This document shows, in pieces, positions 1 through 7,087 of a DNA stretch of 8,073 nucleotides. Source of the stretch: Gemmatimonadota bacterium (lineage in GTDB: Bacteria > Gemmatimonadota > Gemmatimonadetes > Longimicrobiales > Gaopeijiaceae); the NCBI GenBank assembly GCA_030618065.1, contig JAUXEE010000072.1:1-8073 (forward strand), written 5' to 3'. Under the pieces are notes generated by a model that saw only the letters and a list, made by a program, of their open reading frames with translations, did not search any database and was not told the DNA's origin. Both the position numbers and the translations under genes were made by a program. Within the stretch, counting starts at the first letter, position 1; every line of letters starts with the position of its first letter.

Positions 1-209
1 GCAGGCAGGATGTTGTCCAGGCGCCATTGGAGGATCTCGTTATAAAGCTGGGCGCGTTCTCGAAGGGGCAGCACCCCTTCGATGTCGCCTGCCCTGGACA
101 TCTCCCATCCGGGGGGCAGCCCTGTATCGCCGGTAGTCTGGGCCCAGCCTCTTCCCAAAGGAGCGCCGAGGGCCATGGCCAGGACTGCGGTGAGGATCAA
201 GCTCTTCAC
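1..209 (-). CDS. Secreted M24-family (Xaa-Pro-type) metallopeptidase, N-terminal part only
   Basis: Partial gene; 69 codons are visible and the rest lies beyond base 1. The start is GTG at 209, with GGAGGG about 5 nt upstream, and it overlaps the stop of the upstream propeller gene by 4 bp (GTGA), so translation is probably coupled. Residues 1-23 form a signal peptide: one Lys, a hydrophobic stretch (LILTAVLAMALGAPLG) and a likely cut after GWA, so the enzyme should be exported. The mature start contains LPLRERAQLYNEILQWRLDN. From memory this matches the RERA-LYNEWL-WRLD lead-in of secreted M24 aminopeptidase/prolidase-like proteins, just before their creatinase-type N-terminal domain. The metal-binding catalytic domain is outside the window, so activity cannot be judged. 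A different exported hydrolase with a similar N-terminus is the main alternative. Confidence 0.72.
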   Translation of the reverse strand, partial: MKSLILTAVLAMALGAPLGRGWAQTTGDTGLPPGWEMSRAGDIEGVLPLRERAQLYNEILQWRLDNILP

Positions 210-2848
210 TGTACCCTCCGTCGTTTGTCGGGGACCACCATCACGGTTCGAACCAATTCCAGGCCCCGAGCCGTCAACTTCACCGTGTACTCACCGGGAT
301 CGACGTTCACAAGCTGCGGACCACGTCGTCTTCCCTCGGGGGGGGGAGCCTCGGTGCTGTCGGGCGTCATCCGCAGATCCCAGGGGATGCGGTTGAAACC
401 ACGCCTGTCGGGGCCGGCCAGCTCCCGAATGACCGTGCCGTCTTCATCGAGAATCTGGATGGCCACCTCCGGCGTCTCGGAAGCTTGGTCTTCGTCCGAG
501 GGGTCAGTGGGAGGAGGCGGATCTTTGAGGTAGTAGGTGATCAGGGCCCCATAGTCTGGGTTCGGTCCGGCGAATCGGGCCGCCTTGTTGGACATGCCCC
601 GGTTGTTTTGGTAGTACTGCTCCGCATCCCGGACCGGGAACAGGTACGCTTCCTCGGCCAGGGTCTCCTCGGTCGACTGCTCCAGGAAGGCGATGTCGTC
701 CAGGATCAAGATGCCACGTCCGTAGGTGGCGAGGACGATGTCACCGTACTTGATCTCGATGTCGTTCACCGAGACGGGAGGGAGGTCGCCGCCGGCCCGG
801 GTCCACTGCTCTCCGCCGTCCACCGAGACCATCAGTCCGTTGTGGATTCCGGCGAACAGGAGACTCGAGTTCTCGGGGTGCTCCACCATGGCCATGACCA
901 CCGCCTCGGCCGGCATGTCCCCCGTGATGCGCCTCCAGCTCTCACCGGCGTCGGTGGTCCTGAAGAGATGAGGCCGGTAATCGTCGTGGTAATGTCCGGA
1001 AAAGGCGATGTAGGCGGTGGCCGGGTTCGTGGAGGAGGCGTGAATCTTCGTGGCGAACCTCCCCTCGCCCTCGAGGTCGAACTTGTCCGAGAGGGGCTCC
1101 CACGTTACGCCGCCGTCGGTGGTCCGGTGCACACTGCCGTCGTCGGCGCCGACGTAGATCAACCCCTCCTGAAGAGGTGACTCGGCGATGGCGGTCAGTG
1201 TGTTGTAGGCGCGCAAGGAGGGCTTCAGCCCCATGATCTCCCATTCGGAGGGGGTCTCGTTCTTGGTGAGGTCCTGGCTGATGGCCTCCCAGCTCTCGCC
1301 CTGGTCCGTGGTCTTGAACAGCTTGTTGCCGCCGAAGTAGAGGACGTCCGGGTTGTGGGGGGAGATCAGGACGGGGCTGTTCCAGTTGAACCGGTAGCTC
1401 TCCGTGGTGTCTTCCGGGGACGGCTTGATGCCGGAGGACGCGCCCGTCACCAGATCGACCCTTCTCAGGGCTCCGTACTGGGACTCGGTGTACAGGACGT
1501 TGAAGTCCCGGGGATCGATGGCAGGCGCGAAGCCGTCCCCCCCACCCACGTTCACCACGTCTTCGTTGAGGATCCCCACCCTCGAGTAGGTCCTGGACGG
1601 GATCCCCCACGTTCCGTTGTCCTGAAGCCCCCCGTAGATGTGGTAGGGATCCCGGTTGTCGATGGCCATGACGTAATACTGAGAGATGGGAATGTTGTTG
1701 AGGAAGCTCCAGCTCCGGGCCCCGTCATAGGTGAGGTAGAAGCCGCCGTCGTTGCCCATGAGCATGTGATCGGGGTTCCTCGGATTGATCCACATGGCGT
1801 GGTGATCGACGTGGATGTCCCGGGCCGTCCAATCGTTCTCGAAGGTCTTGCCACCGTCGATGGACACGTCGAGCTGGGTTCCCATGACCCAGACCTTGTT
1901 CTCGTTCACCGGATCGACGTAGATATTGCCGTACCAGTACGCGGTCCGGAGATCGTTGACCCGGAGCCAGGTCGTTCCGCGGTCCTCGGATCGATAGAGA
2001 CCCCCCTCCCTGTCGCCGATGGCAGCGTAGACCACATTCGGGCTGCCCTTGGCGATGGCGATAGCGATTTTGCCCAGAACACCCTCGGGAAGTCCTCCCC
2101 CGAGCTTCTCCCAGGTCGAGCCCCCGTCCATGGACCGGTAGAGGCCCGAGAGCGGACCGCCGGTGAGATTGCCCCAGGCGTGGCGTCTCCTCTGCCACGC
2201 CGCGGCGTACATGACGCGACCGTTGTCCTCCATGGCGACTTCGGTGATGCCCGTGTTCTCATCGATGTAGAGCACCTTCTCCCAGCTCCGTCCCCCGTCC
2301 CGGGTCCGGAAGAGGCCCCGCTCCTCGTTGGGGCCCCACCGATGACCCGGGGCGGCGACGAAGACGATGTCGGGGTTCTCGGGGTGGATGGCGATGCGGT
2401 GAATGGAGCGGGTGTCCCGGAGCCCCATGTTCTCCCAGCTTTCGCCGCCGTCCAGGGACCTGTAGACCCCGTCACCCAACGACGCGGCCTGCTGCTCCCC
2501 GTTCGCCTCGCCGGTGCCGACCCAGATGATCAGCGGGTCCGAGGGAGCAATCGCCATGTCCCCGATGGAGAGGGTCTGACCCGCGTCATCGAAGATGGGG
2601 GTCCAGGTCACCCCGTTGTTGGTCGTCTTGAAGATTCCCCCGGTGGAGCCGGCGACATACATGACGGCAGGATTGTCGGGGACCGCCTCGACGTCCGGTA
2701 TGCGTCCACCGAACACTGCTGGCCCTATGTGCCGCCACTGCAAGTGGTCGAAGTAGCTCTCCGTCCCCCGATCCTGGGCATACGCCCCGGTGGTTGGAGA
2801 CAGGAGGAGGACAATCATCATCAGATTGAAGGCGTGTTTCCCGACCAT
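206..2848 (-). CDS. Secreted VPS10/sortilin-like Asp-box (BNR) beta-propeller protein
   Basis: 880 aa from the ATG at 2848. This start is preferred over upstream in-frame codons because a signal peptide begins there (MVGKHAFNLMMIVLLLSP, likely cut after AYA at residues 22-24), with GGGA about 8 nt upstream. Residues ~32-719 carry eleven Asp-box motifs (S/T-x-D-x-G-x-S/T-W type), e.g. TTNNGVTW, SLDGGESW, TRDGGRSW, SMDGGSTW, SEDRGTTW, TTDQGESW, TTDGGVTW, TTDAGESW and SVDGGEQW. This is typical of the WD40/YVTN/BNR-like or VPS10 ten-bladed fold often labelled glycosyl hydrolase or sialidase. Residues ~720-880 form a beta-rich tail with NRIPWDLR and DPGEYTVKL, like the domain that follows the propeller in this family. 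I see no catalytic signature, so a binding or scaffold role outside the cytoplasm is as likely as hydrolysis. It is coupled to the M24 peptidase gene by a 4-bp overlap. The family's usual C-terminal helical extension is absent. Confidence 0.88.
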   Translation of the reverse strand: MVGKHAFNLMMIVLLLSPTTGAYAQDRGTESYFDHLQWRHIGPAVFGGRIPDVEAVPDNPAVMYVAGSTGGIFKTTNNGVTWTPIFDDAGQTLSIGDMAIAPSDPLIIWVGTGEANGEQQAASLGDGVYRSLDGGESWENMGLRDTRSIHRIAIHPENPDIVFVAAPGHRWGPNEERGLFRTRDGGRSWEKVLYIDENTGITEVAMEDNGRVMYAAAWQRRRHAWGNLTGGPLSGLYRSMDGGSTWEKLGGGLPEGVLGKIAIAIAKGSPNVVYAAIGDREGGLYRSEDRGTTWLRVNDLRTAYWYGNIYVDPVNENKVWVMGTQLDVSIDGGKTFENDWTARDIHVDHHAMWINPRNPDHMLMGNDGGFYLTYDGARSWSFLNNIPISQYYVMAIDNRDPYHIYGGLQDNGTWGIPSRTYSRVGILNEDVVNVGGGDGFAPAIDPRDFNVLYTESQYGALRRVDLVTGASSGIKPSPEDTTESYRFNWNSPVLISPHNPDVLYFGGNKLFKTTDQGESWEAISQDLTKNETPSEWEIMGLKPSLRAYNTLTAIAESPLQEGLIYVGADDGSVHRTTDGGVTWEPLSDKFDLEGEGRFATKIHASSTNPATAYIAFSGHYHDDYRPHLFRTTDAGESWRRITGDMPAEAVVMAMVEHPENSSLLFAGIHNGLMVSVDGGEQWTRAGGDLPPVSVNDIEIKYGDIVLATYGRGILILDDIAFLEQSTEETLAEEAYLFPVRDAEQYYQNNRGMSNKAARFAGPNPDYGALITYYLKDPPPPTDPSDEDQASETPEVAIQILDEDGTVIRELAGPDRRGFNRIPWDLRMTPDSTEAPPPEGRRRGPQLVNVDPGEYTVKLTARGLELVRTVMVVPDKRRRVQ

Positions 2849-3119
2849 GATCTGTTCCCGTTTCGGAGTTGGTTCTGTGAGGAATCGGATGTGTTGGATC
2901 GGCGAAGGCGAGGAAGTACGGAGAAAACGAGCCCTTTTCCATGGCGTCGGCGTGCTGCCTGGGTCCGAACCCGGGAAAAGCCCCTCTAACCGGGCCGGAC
3001 TCGAACTGATTGATCTCCACCACTCCATCAGGGAACACTGCGGAGAGTCGTTTGGCCAATTCCTCCTGAGTGAGGGGTGCAAGAAAGTGGATGTAGCTAT
3101 CATTCCCTCGCTTGGCTTG
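2849..3119. other. Intergenic region upstream of the propeller gene
   Basis: This 271-bp stretch separates the brnA-like gene from the propeller gene on the same strand. I see no convincing promoter hexamers and no hairpin with a T-run. The brnA frame stays open past its stop codon, through this gap and into the propeller gene (to about 2586), but it lacks a plausible start with a ribosome site, so I do not call a gene. A GTTCGAGTCC near 2999-3008 on the minus strand resembles a tRNA T-loop, but no cloverleaf surrounds it. Confidence 0.4.
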
Positions 3120-3434
3120 TCAGTGACTCCGGCCTTTCGTGATTGTCATGTAAGAGCGCAGCACCGCGTTCATACGGGTTTGGTACCTGGGGCCCTGGCT
3201 CCTGAACCATTCGAGGACGTCCTGATCGACGCGCATTGAAATGGCTTCCTTCGAGGGAGGCAAGACGACCTCGGCGTCGTCCCAGAAATCGTCGGGGAGA
3301 TCAGATAGCTCCGGAGGGGAACTAGCATCGATCTCTGCATCGCTCATCTCGCGGAGACGCGCCAAATCAGCACGATCTGGATGTGGATCCTGGCGGCGGG
3401 ATTTTACCGAGGAACGGTTTTGGCTCGAAGCCAA
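3120..3434 (-). CDS. BrnA-family antitoxin, without a BrnT partner
   Basis: 104 aa from a TTG at 3434; the first ATG in frame is at 3347. The TTG is chosen because BrnA-like homology (ADLARLREMSDAEIDAS, compare the D-x-x-R-L-x-x-L-T-D-E-E-I-D pattern) already begins before that Met. The C-terminal half, ISMRVDQDVLEWFRSQGPRY followed by QTRMNAVLRSYM, is the diagnostic BrnA segment: a ribbon-helix-helix-like DNA-binding and dimerisation region. In known systems BrnA neutralises and co-represses the RNase-like toxin BrnT, encoded just upstream. Here the upstream gene is a Doc-like toxin, whose end overlaps this gene by about 30 bp. No Shine-Dalgarno sequence precedes the TTG, so expression probably depends on coupling to doc. 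The 3' end is duplicated, degenerately, at 6910-6993. The family call is firm; the start and the partner are uncertain. Confidence 0.8.
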   Translation of the reverse strand: MASSQNRSSVKSRRQDPHPDRADLARLREMSDAEIDASSPPELSDLPDDFWDDAEVVLPPSKEAISMRVDQDVLEWFRSQGPRYQTRMNAVLRSYMTITKGRSH

Positions 3435-3793
3435 GAGGTGAGTTGAGCCTCACTGACGGAGCCGCCAGCGACGGCGAGCATGAGAGACACGACCTCTTCC
3501 TCCTGTGCTTGGATTCGGAGGCCGTTCAGGCCGAGAAAGACGTACATGGCTTGGAAGGCCACACGCTTGTTTCCATCTATGAAGGGATGGTTGTTCGCCA
3601 GGGCGAATCCGTAGGCGGACGCGAGGGAGCAAAGATCGGAGTCGGGTTCGTAAACGAAACGGTTGCGAGGGCGGTCCATCGCCGACTGAAGGAGGCCAGG
3701 ATCTCGCAGGCCATACGATCCGCCGTGGAAGTTCATCTGGTCGGTGTGGATGGCCGAGACGACGGATCGGCTGAGCCAGCGGGGTTCGTTCAC
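3404..3793 (-). CDS. doc: Death-on-curing (Doc/Fic-fold) toxin
   Basis: 129 aa from a GTG at 3793 that overlaps the antitoxin stop by 4 bp (GTGA), the usual antitoxin-toxin coupling. Residues 69-77 read HPFIDGNKR, the Fic/Doc active-site loop (H-x-F-x-D-x-N-K-R). The early segment with GLRDPGLLQSAM and the helix YGFALANNHPF also follow the Doc layout. P1 Doc phosphorylates EF-Tu and stops translation; by family the same activity is likely here, although the Gly in IDGNKR is closer to AMPylating Fic proteins than P1 Doc's NDANKR. His69, Phe71, Asp73, Asn75, Lys76 and Arg77 are all present, so the toxin looks active. Length is normal for Doc. The partner is the AbrB-type antitoxin immediately upstream rather than Phd. 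The 3' end overlaps the brnA-like gene. Confidence 0.92.
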   Translation of the reverse strand: MNEPRWLSRSVVSAIHTDQMNFHGGSYGLRDPGLLQSAMDRPRNRFVYEPDSDLCSLASAYGFALANNHPFIDGNKRVAFQAMYVFLGLNGLRIQAQEEEVVSLMLAVAGGSVSEAQLTSWLRAKTVPR

Positions 3794-4017
3794 TTGGCTA
3801 GCTCACGCATGGCGTTTCTGTACTCCTTCGCTCCCTCGGCGTAGATCTCCATGGCCTCGGAGAAGAGGGGATCGAAAGGGGTGATAAGGATCCCCTCATC
3901 GGTTTCCACTAGATGCACACGGTCCCCTTCAGCCAAGCGATAGCGCTCGAGCATGGGCTTGGGGATGGTGGTGCCGGCCGAGTTTCCGATGGCGCGTATG
4001 GTGGTTTCTTTAGGCAT
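3790..4017 (-). CDS. AbrB/MazE/SpoVT-fold antitoxin of the Doc toxin
   Basis: 75 aa from the ATG at 4017, chosen over an in-frame upstream start at 4107 because GGAGGA sits 7 nt before it and the domain begins here. Residues 3-48 are a swapped-hairpin AbrB domain: TTIRAIGNSAGTTIPKPML, then LAEGDRVHLVETDEGILITP. The pattern I-x-x-IGNS-x-G-x-x-IPK is typical of MazE-like DNA-binding antitoxins. Residues 49-75 (DPLFSEAMEIYAEGAKEYRN to the end) form an amphipathic helix that by family wraps the toxin. The 4-bp overlap with doc supports a cognate pair. It should bind its own promoter; the palindrome TGTTATAACA (4036-4045) between the ribosome site and the upstream region is a candidate operator. 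Confidence 0.9.
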   Translation of the reverse strand: MPKETTIRAIGNSAGTTIPKPMLERYRLAEGDRVHLVETDEGILITPFDPLFSEAMEIYAEGAKEYRNAMRELAK

Positions 4018-4305
4018 AACCAAATCCTCCGGAGATGTTATAACAAAAGTAGCAACAACAATCCTTTGGGGAAAGGGATGATCCCAGGGGATTATGGTGG
4101 GTTGCAATTTGGATGACGTTCGGCGGATGTCGACCCACGGCCCTCTCTTTCACCCGACTTTCACCCGCACCGCCCAATGGGATACCTTTCACCTTTCTTC
4201 TGAACGCGGTTCCCGGTCCGGCCGCCTTCCTTGCGCCGGGACCCACAGAAGACACTCGGAAACAAGGACGGGTTAACGGAAATGTGTTCATCTGATCAAG
4301 GGACA
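4018..4305. other. Divergent intergenic region between abrB-doc and the SEC-C gene
   Basis: 288 bp. Besides the TGTTATAACA palindrome it holds GGGATGATCCC (4075-4085, an 11-bp perfect palindrome) and a tandem 10-mer CTTTCACCCG at 4147-4156 and 4158-4167, with a third partial copy CCTTTCACC at 4185-4193. The 11- to 12-bp helical spacing of the 10-mers would suit a regulator bound on one DNA face, upstream of the plus-strand gene. An imperfect hairpin can form from GGTTCCCGG (4208-4216) and CCGGGACC (4236-4243), without a T-run. No convincing plus-strand promoter and no gene were seen. Confidence 0.4.
4036..4045. promoter_or_regulatory. Perfect palindrome TGTTATAACA upstream of abrB-doc
   Basis: A 10-bp perfect inverted repeat lies 18 bp upstream of the antitoxin ATG, just before GGAGGA. 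On the minus strand it contains TATAAC, a plausible -10 element, though no good -35 is found at 16-18 bp. Its position suits autorepression by the AbrB-type antitoxin. This is inference from position and symmetry only. Confidence 0.4.
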
Positions 4306-6906
4306 ATGGAGGTAGAGGCTCTCCTCGAGGGACTCCCGCCTTCCGCGATCATCCTCCCGGTGTGGGAAATGGAGAGGATCCTGGCTTTCGGGGAGGAGGC
4401 CGTGCCCGCCCTCCTTTCCGCCCTGGAACGCTGGGAGGACGACGAGGAACGGGATCCCCTCCCCCTATTGGTGCTGCTGGGGGAGATCGGGCACCCGGAT
4501 GCCGTCGAACCCCTCACGAAATGGCTTGGGCGACCCGACCTGGAGCTGCTCTCCGTGGCCGCTGCCGAGGCGCTGGCGAAGATCGGGTCACCAGCCGTCC
4601 CAGCTCTCTTCCGCATCGCCCGGGAAGAAGACCTCCAACGGCGGTTGTTCGCCTATGGAGCCCTCGGGTGGATTCCTGGAGAGGAGACCTTTCGGTTCCT
4701 GGTCGAGGCGCTGGAGGAGGACCCGGATCTCTCCAATGTGGTAGCGGGTGCGGTTGCTGACCATGGGCTGAAGGAGGCCGTCCCTTCCATCCTACGGGCT
4801 CTGGATAGATGCCCGGCTTGGCAGCGGGTGGACGTGGAGGATAGCCTTCGCTTTCTGCATGCTGACGGAGAGGTGTCTTTCGATTTCAGGAGAGATTGGA
4901 GGCCCCGGTACCGGGTTATACCGAGGCTCGGCGCCTTCGCCCCCGGTCCCCTCGGGATCGCCGCCATCGTGCATGGTGAGGGGGAGAGCTTGGGTCAGCT
5001 ACGCAGCGGGCCGGTACGGACCCTCGAAGAGATCCTCGCCGAACCATTCGCGGGCGGGCCGGAGGTATGTGAGGACTGCGGAGAACTCTTAGAGGAGTAC
5101 ACCGGTCTTGCAGCCTGTTCCGAAGAAGCGGCCGGATTGGCGCTGCTCCAGCACCGGGCTCTGGGGGATGCGCTGGACGAGTTCGGGGAGGAAGACCTCT
5201 TCGAGCTCCTTGCGGGGCTGGAGGACGAAGCTCTCTGCCTGGAGGATGATCTGGAGGAACCCGTAGAGCCCGAGGACCTGGAGGCTCTCCAGGCAGAGAG
5301 GGACGACCGGGCAATTGTTATTCGAACCTGCACCTGGTTGGTGGAGCAGAATGTGACGGAGGTGGGCGCCGGCCGGGCTCTCCTCCTGGCCAAGGCGGGA
5401 GAGTTGGCTGACCGATTCGGAGATCCGGAGGGGCTGTTGTCGCCTCCGTCCCCACCCGAGCAGAAGATGCCCCAGCCCGGGCGGAACGATCCATGTCCTT
5501 GCGGGAGCGGAAAAAAATTCAAGAAGTGCTGTGGGAAGGCATCGCCGGCGAACCTCCGATTGATGGATCTGCCGCCGGCGCCTGCTCCCGGCGGCCCTGA
5601 CGAGGAGGAAGAGGATCTCCGGGGCCCAGAGGCCCGCCTTCACGACCGCCTTTTCTCGGAGCTTCTCCAAGCGGCGAGAAACTCCATGACCAGCTCCGGC
5701 GAGGAGAAGGCGCTCGTGCGGTACCTGGGTCCGGGGTTCAAAGGCCTCTCCATCGCCTCGGCCATTTCCCGCATGGACCCGCCGTGGGCCATCGATACCT
5801 TTTTCGAGTGGCTCGTCTTCGATTTCCGTGGCGGGGGCGGGCGAACCCATCTGGAAACCTTCCTGAAGCGGAGGGGCCGGATGTTGGGAGCGTTGTCCCG
5901 GGAGCTTTTGGAGCGCTCGGCTTCGACCTTCATGAGCCTCTATCGCATCGAGGAGGTCCGCCCCGAGGAGGGGTTCACCATGAAGGACCTCTTCCTCGGG
6001 TCCACGGTCGAGGTTCGGGAGCGTTCCGCCACGAGGCAGCTCGTCCGATGGGATCTCATCGGAGCCCGGCTCATGGAGATGGACGGGGCCGTGCGTCTCA
6101 CCGGTGGAATCATCCCCTTCCCGCCCCGTGAAAAAAGGAACCTCCTGGAGGAGATGGAAGAGGAGTACATCCGTTTCCGGGCGGTCCGCTCCGGCGCCTC
6201 CCAGGAGGCGTTCCTCAAGGAGAGGGGAGAGTTCATCTACCGCCTGGCCCGAAAGAGCCTGGACGCTCCCCTGCCACAGCTCGTCACTGGGGATGGAGAG
6301 CCTTTCATGTTCTGCCGAGCCCACTATGGGGTAGAGGAAGAGGATGGTTTGGCGGCGAAGCTCGGAGCGGTCCCGGGGCTGGAAGCGGAGGACGCGTCAG
6401 GAACCCGGTTCCGATGGGTAGAGCCGATGGACGAAGGAATCCGCAGCTTGGGGTCGGTGGAGGTGAAGGGCGACGGGTTGTTCCTGGAGTGTATGTCGGA
6501 AGACCGGTTGGCCCGGGGGAAATCCCTTCTGGAAGAACATCTGGGCGGCGCCGTCACCCATAGGGGGGACAGCGTCCAGGATCCGTGGGCGGCGATGGCG
6601 GAGAGGAAAGAGGGGTCCCCCAACTCCGGCCAGGAGGAGACTCCGGCGATCCCTTCCGAGGTGGAGGCGGAGATCTCCCGCCAATTCATGGATCAGCATT
6701 ACCGGGAGTGGCCTGACGTACCCATTCCCGCCCTGGGGGGGAAGACCCCCCGGGAAGCTGTGGCGGGGAAGGAAGGGCGGGTGAAGGTGGCGGACCTGAT
6801 CCGCGATATCGAGCATGCCGAGGCCCGGCAGGAACGGGCGAGGGGGATCTCCTACGACATCTCCTGGATGTGGGAGGAGCTGGGACTGGACCCGACCCGG
6901 GATTGA
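4306..6906 (+). CDS. HEAT-repeat and SEC-C zinc-knuckle protein of unknown function
   Basis: 866 aa from the ATG at 4306 (AAGGG just upstream); ATG at 4282 (8 residues longer) and TTG at 4231 are in-frame alternatives. Residues ~25-185 are HEAT-like helical repeats (AVPALLSALERW, DAVEPLTKWLGR, SVAAAEALAKIGSPAVPALF). An extra C-x-x-C lies at 255/258. Residues ~391-411 are a SEC-C motif, GRNDPCPCGSGKKFKKCC, with ligands Cys397, Cys399, Cys408 and Cys409; in SecA this motif binds zinc and contacts ribosome or SecB. Residues ~440-740 include WLVFDFR, SLYRIEEVRPEEGF and RSATRQLVRWDLIGARL, which I recall from other SEC-C proteins of no known role. The end (residues 805-866: VPIPALGGKTPREAV, then EGRVKVADLIRDIEHAEARQ) resembles the GG-x-TPREA tail common in SEC-C proteins and loosely the Xre/MbcA/ParS toxin-binding region. 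No signal peptide or membrane segment; the protein is acidic and cytoplasmic. A scaffold or sensor role is possible, but no function is assigned. Confidence 0.85.
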   Translation: MEVEALLEGLPPSAIILPVWEMERILAFGEEAVPALLSALERWEDDEERDPLPLLVLLGEIGHPDAVEPLTKWLGRPDLELLSVAAAEALAKIGSPAVPALFRIAREEDLQRRLFAYGALGWIPGEETFRFLVEALEEDPDLSNVVAGAVADHGLKEAVPSILRALDRCPAWQRVDVEDSLRFLHADGEVSFDFRRDWRPRYRVIPRLGAFAPGPLGIAAIVHGEGESLGQLRSGPVRTLEEILAEPFAGGPEVCEDCGELLEEYTGLAACSEEAAGLALLQHRALGDALDEFGEEDLFELLAGLEDEALCLEDDLEEPVEPEDLEALQAERDDRAIVIRTCTWLVEQNVTEVGAGRALLLAKAGELADRFGDPEGLLSPPSPPEQKMPQPGRNDPCPCGSGKKFKKCCGKASPANLRLMDLPPAPAPGGPDEEEEDLRGPEARLHDRLFSELLQAARNSMTSSGEEKALVRYLGPGFKGLSIASAISRMDPPWAIDTFFEWLVFDFRGGGGRTHLETFLKRRGRMLGALSRELLERSASTFMSLYRIEEVRPEEGFTMKDLFLGSTVEVRERSATRQLVRWDLIGARLMEMDGAVRLTGGIIPFPPREKRNLLEEMEEEYIRFRAVRSGASQEAFLKERGEFIYRLARKSLDAPLPQLVTGDGEPFMFCRAHYGVEEEDGLAAKLGAVPGLEAEDASGTRFRWVEPMDEGIRSLGSVEVKGDGLFLECMSEDRLARGKSLLEEHLGGAVTHRGDSVQDPWAAMAERKEGSPNSGQEETPAIPSEVEAEISRQFMDQHYREWPDVPIPALGGKTPREAVAGKEGRVKVADLIRDIEHAEARQERARGISYDISWMWEELGLDPTRD

Positions 6907-6909
6907 CTT

Positions 6910-6993
6910 TTAGGAGCACAGCACCGCATTCACACGGGTTTGGTACCTGGGGCCCTGGCTCCTGAACCATGCGAGGACGTCCTGATCGACACG
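6910..6993 (-). pseudogene. Fragment of a second brnA (C-terminal end only)
   Basis: Read on the minus strand this encodes RVDQDVLAWFRSQGPRYQTR followed by VNAVLCS and then TAA. It aligns with 3151-3233 of the intact brnA-like gene at 77 of 83 bases. Differences include Glu to Ala after DVL, Met to Val in QTRMNAV, Arg to Cys in AVLRS, and a change that turns the Tyr codon TAC into TAA at the point where similarity ends. The N-terminal two thirds is missing and similarity stops abruptly near 6993. It lies 3 bp past the SEC-C stop on the opposite strand. It is a decayed or recombined remnant, not a working antitoxin. Confidence 0.85.
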
Positions 6994-7087
6994 CCGGGAG
7001 TTTCAAGAGGATTTGGCAGTGGATGTAACGCTGGCACACGCGGCCTTCTGCCAGCTCTACGGCCGCACGGTCCGTATCCAGGGGCGG

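Noticed and set aside
485..2989. Long plus-strand open frames opposite the propeller gene
   Set aside because: They mirror the codon bias of the minus-strand gene, show no domain pattern, and the opposite strand has clear repeats and a signal peptide.
2990..3015. tRNA-like T-loop (GTTCGAGTCC) on the minus strand
   Set aside because: No acceptor stem, anticodon arm or CCA can be built around it.
2586..3119. Long open frame on the minus strand continuing directly after the brnA stop, reading protein-like (…FLAPLTQEELAKRLSAV…)
   Set aside because: No plausible start codon with a ribosome site, and half of it overlaps the well-supported propeller gene in another frame. GC-rich DNA often keeps such frames open. 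A gene remnant remains possible but is not supported.
5508..5517. A-run (GGA AAA AAA TTC) in the SEC-C motif as a -1 frameshift site
   Set aside because: The heptamer fits the slippery pattern, but it simply encodes the conserved GKKF of SEC-C. The shifted frame ends after about 27 codons, and no stimulating pseudoknot or upstream Shine-Dalgarno sequence is obvious.
5089..6324. Long minus-strand open frame opposite the SEC-C gene
   Set aside because: Low-complexity, Leu/Arg/Gly-rich translation without recognisable motifs; an antisense shadow of a well-supported gene.
6732..6754. Strong hairpin CCTGGGGGG-loop-CCCCCCGGG near the end of the SEC-C gene
   Set aside because: It lies inside coding sequence for the conserved GGKTPREA region with no T-run; explained by GC-rich codon choice.
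7040..7066. GCGGCC / GGCCGC hairpin downstream of the minus-strand hicB
   Set aside because: A 6-bp stem with a 15-nt loop and no T-run on either strand; not a convincing terminator.
7000..7087. Plus-strand open stretch reading REFQEDLAVDVTLAHAAF and onward
   Set aside because: Looks protein-like but has no start and no recognised family. It may be the broken end of a lost gene next to the brnA fragment; too short to call.
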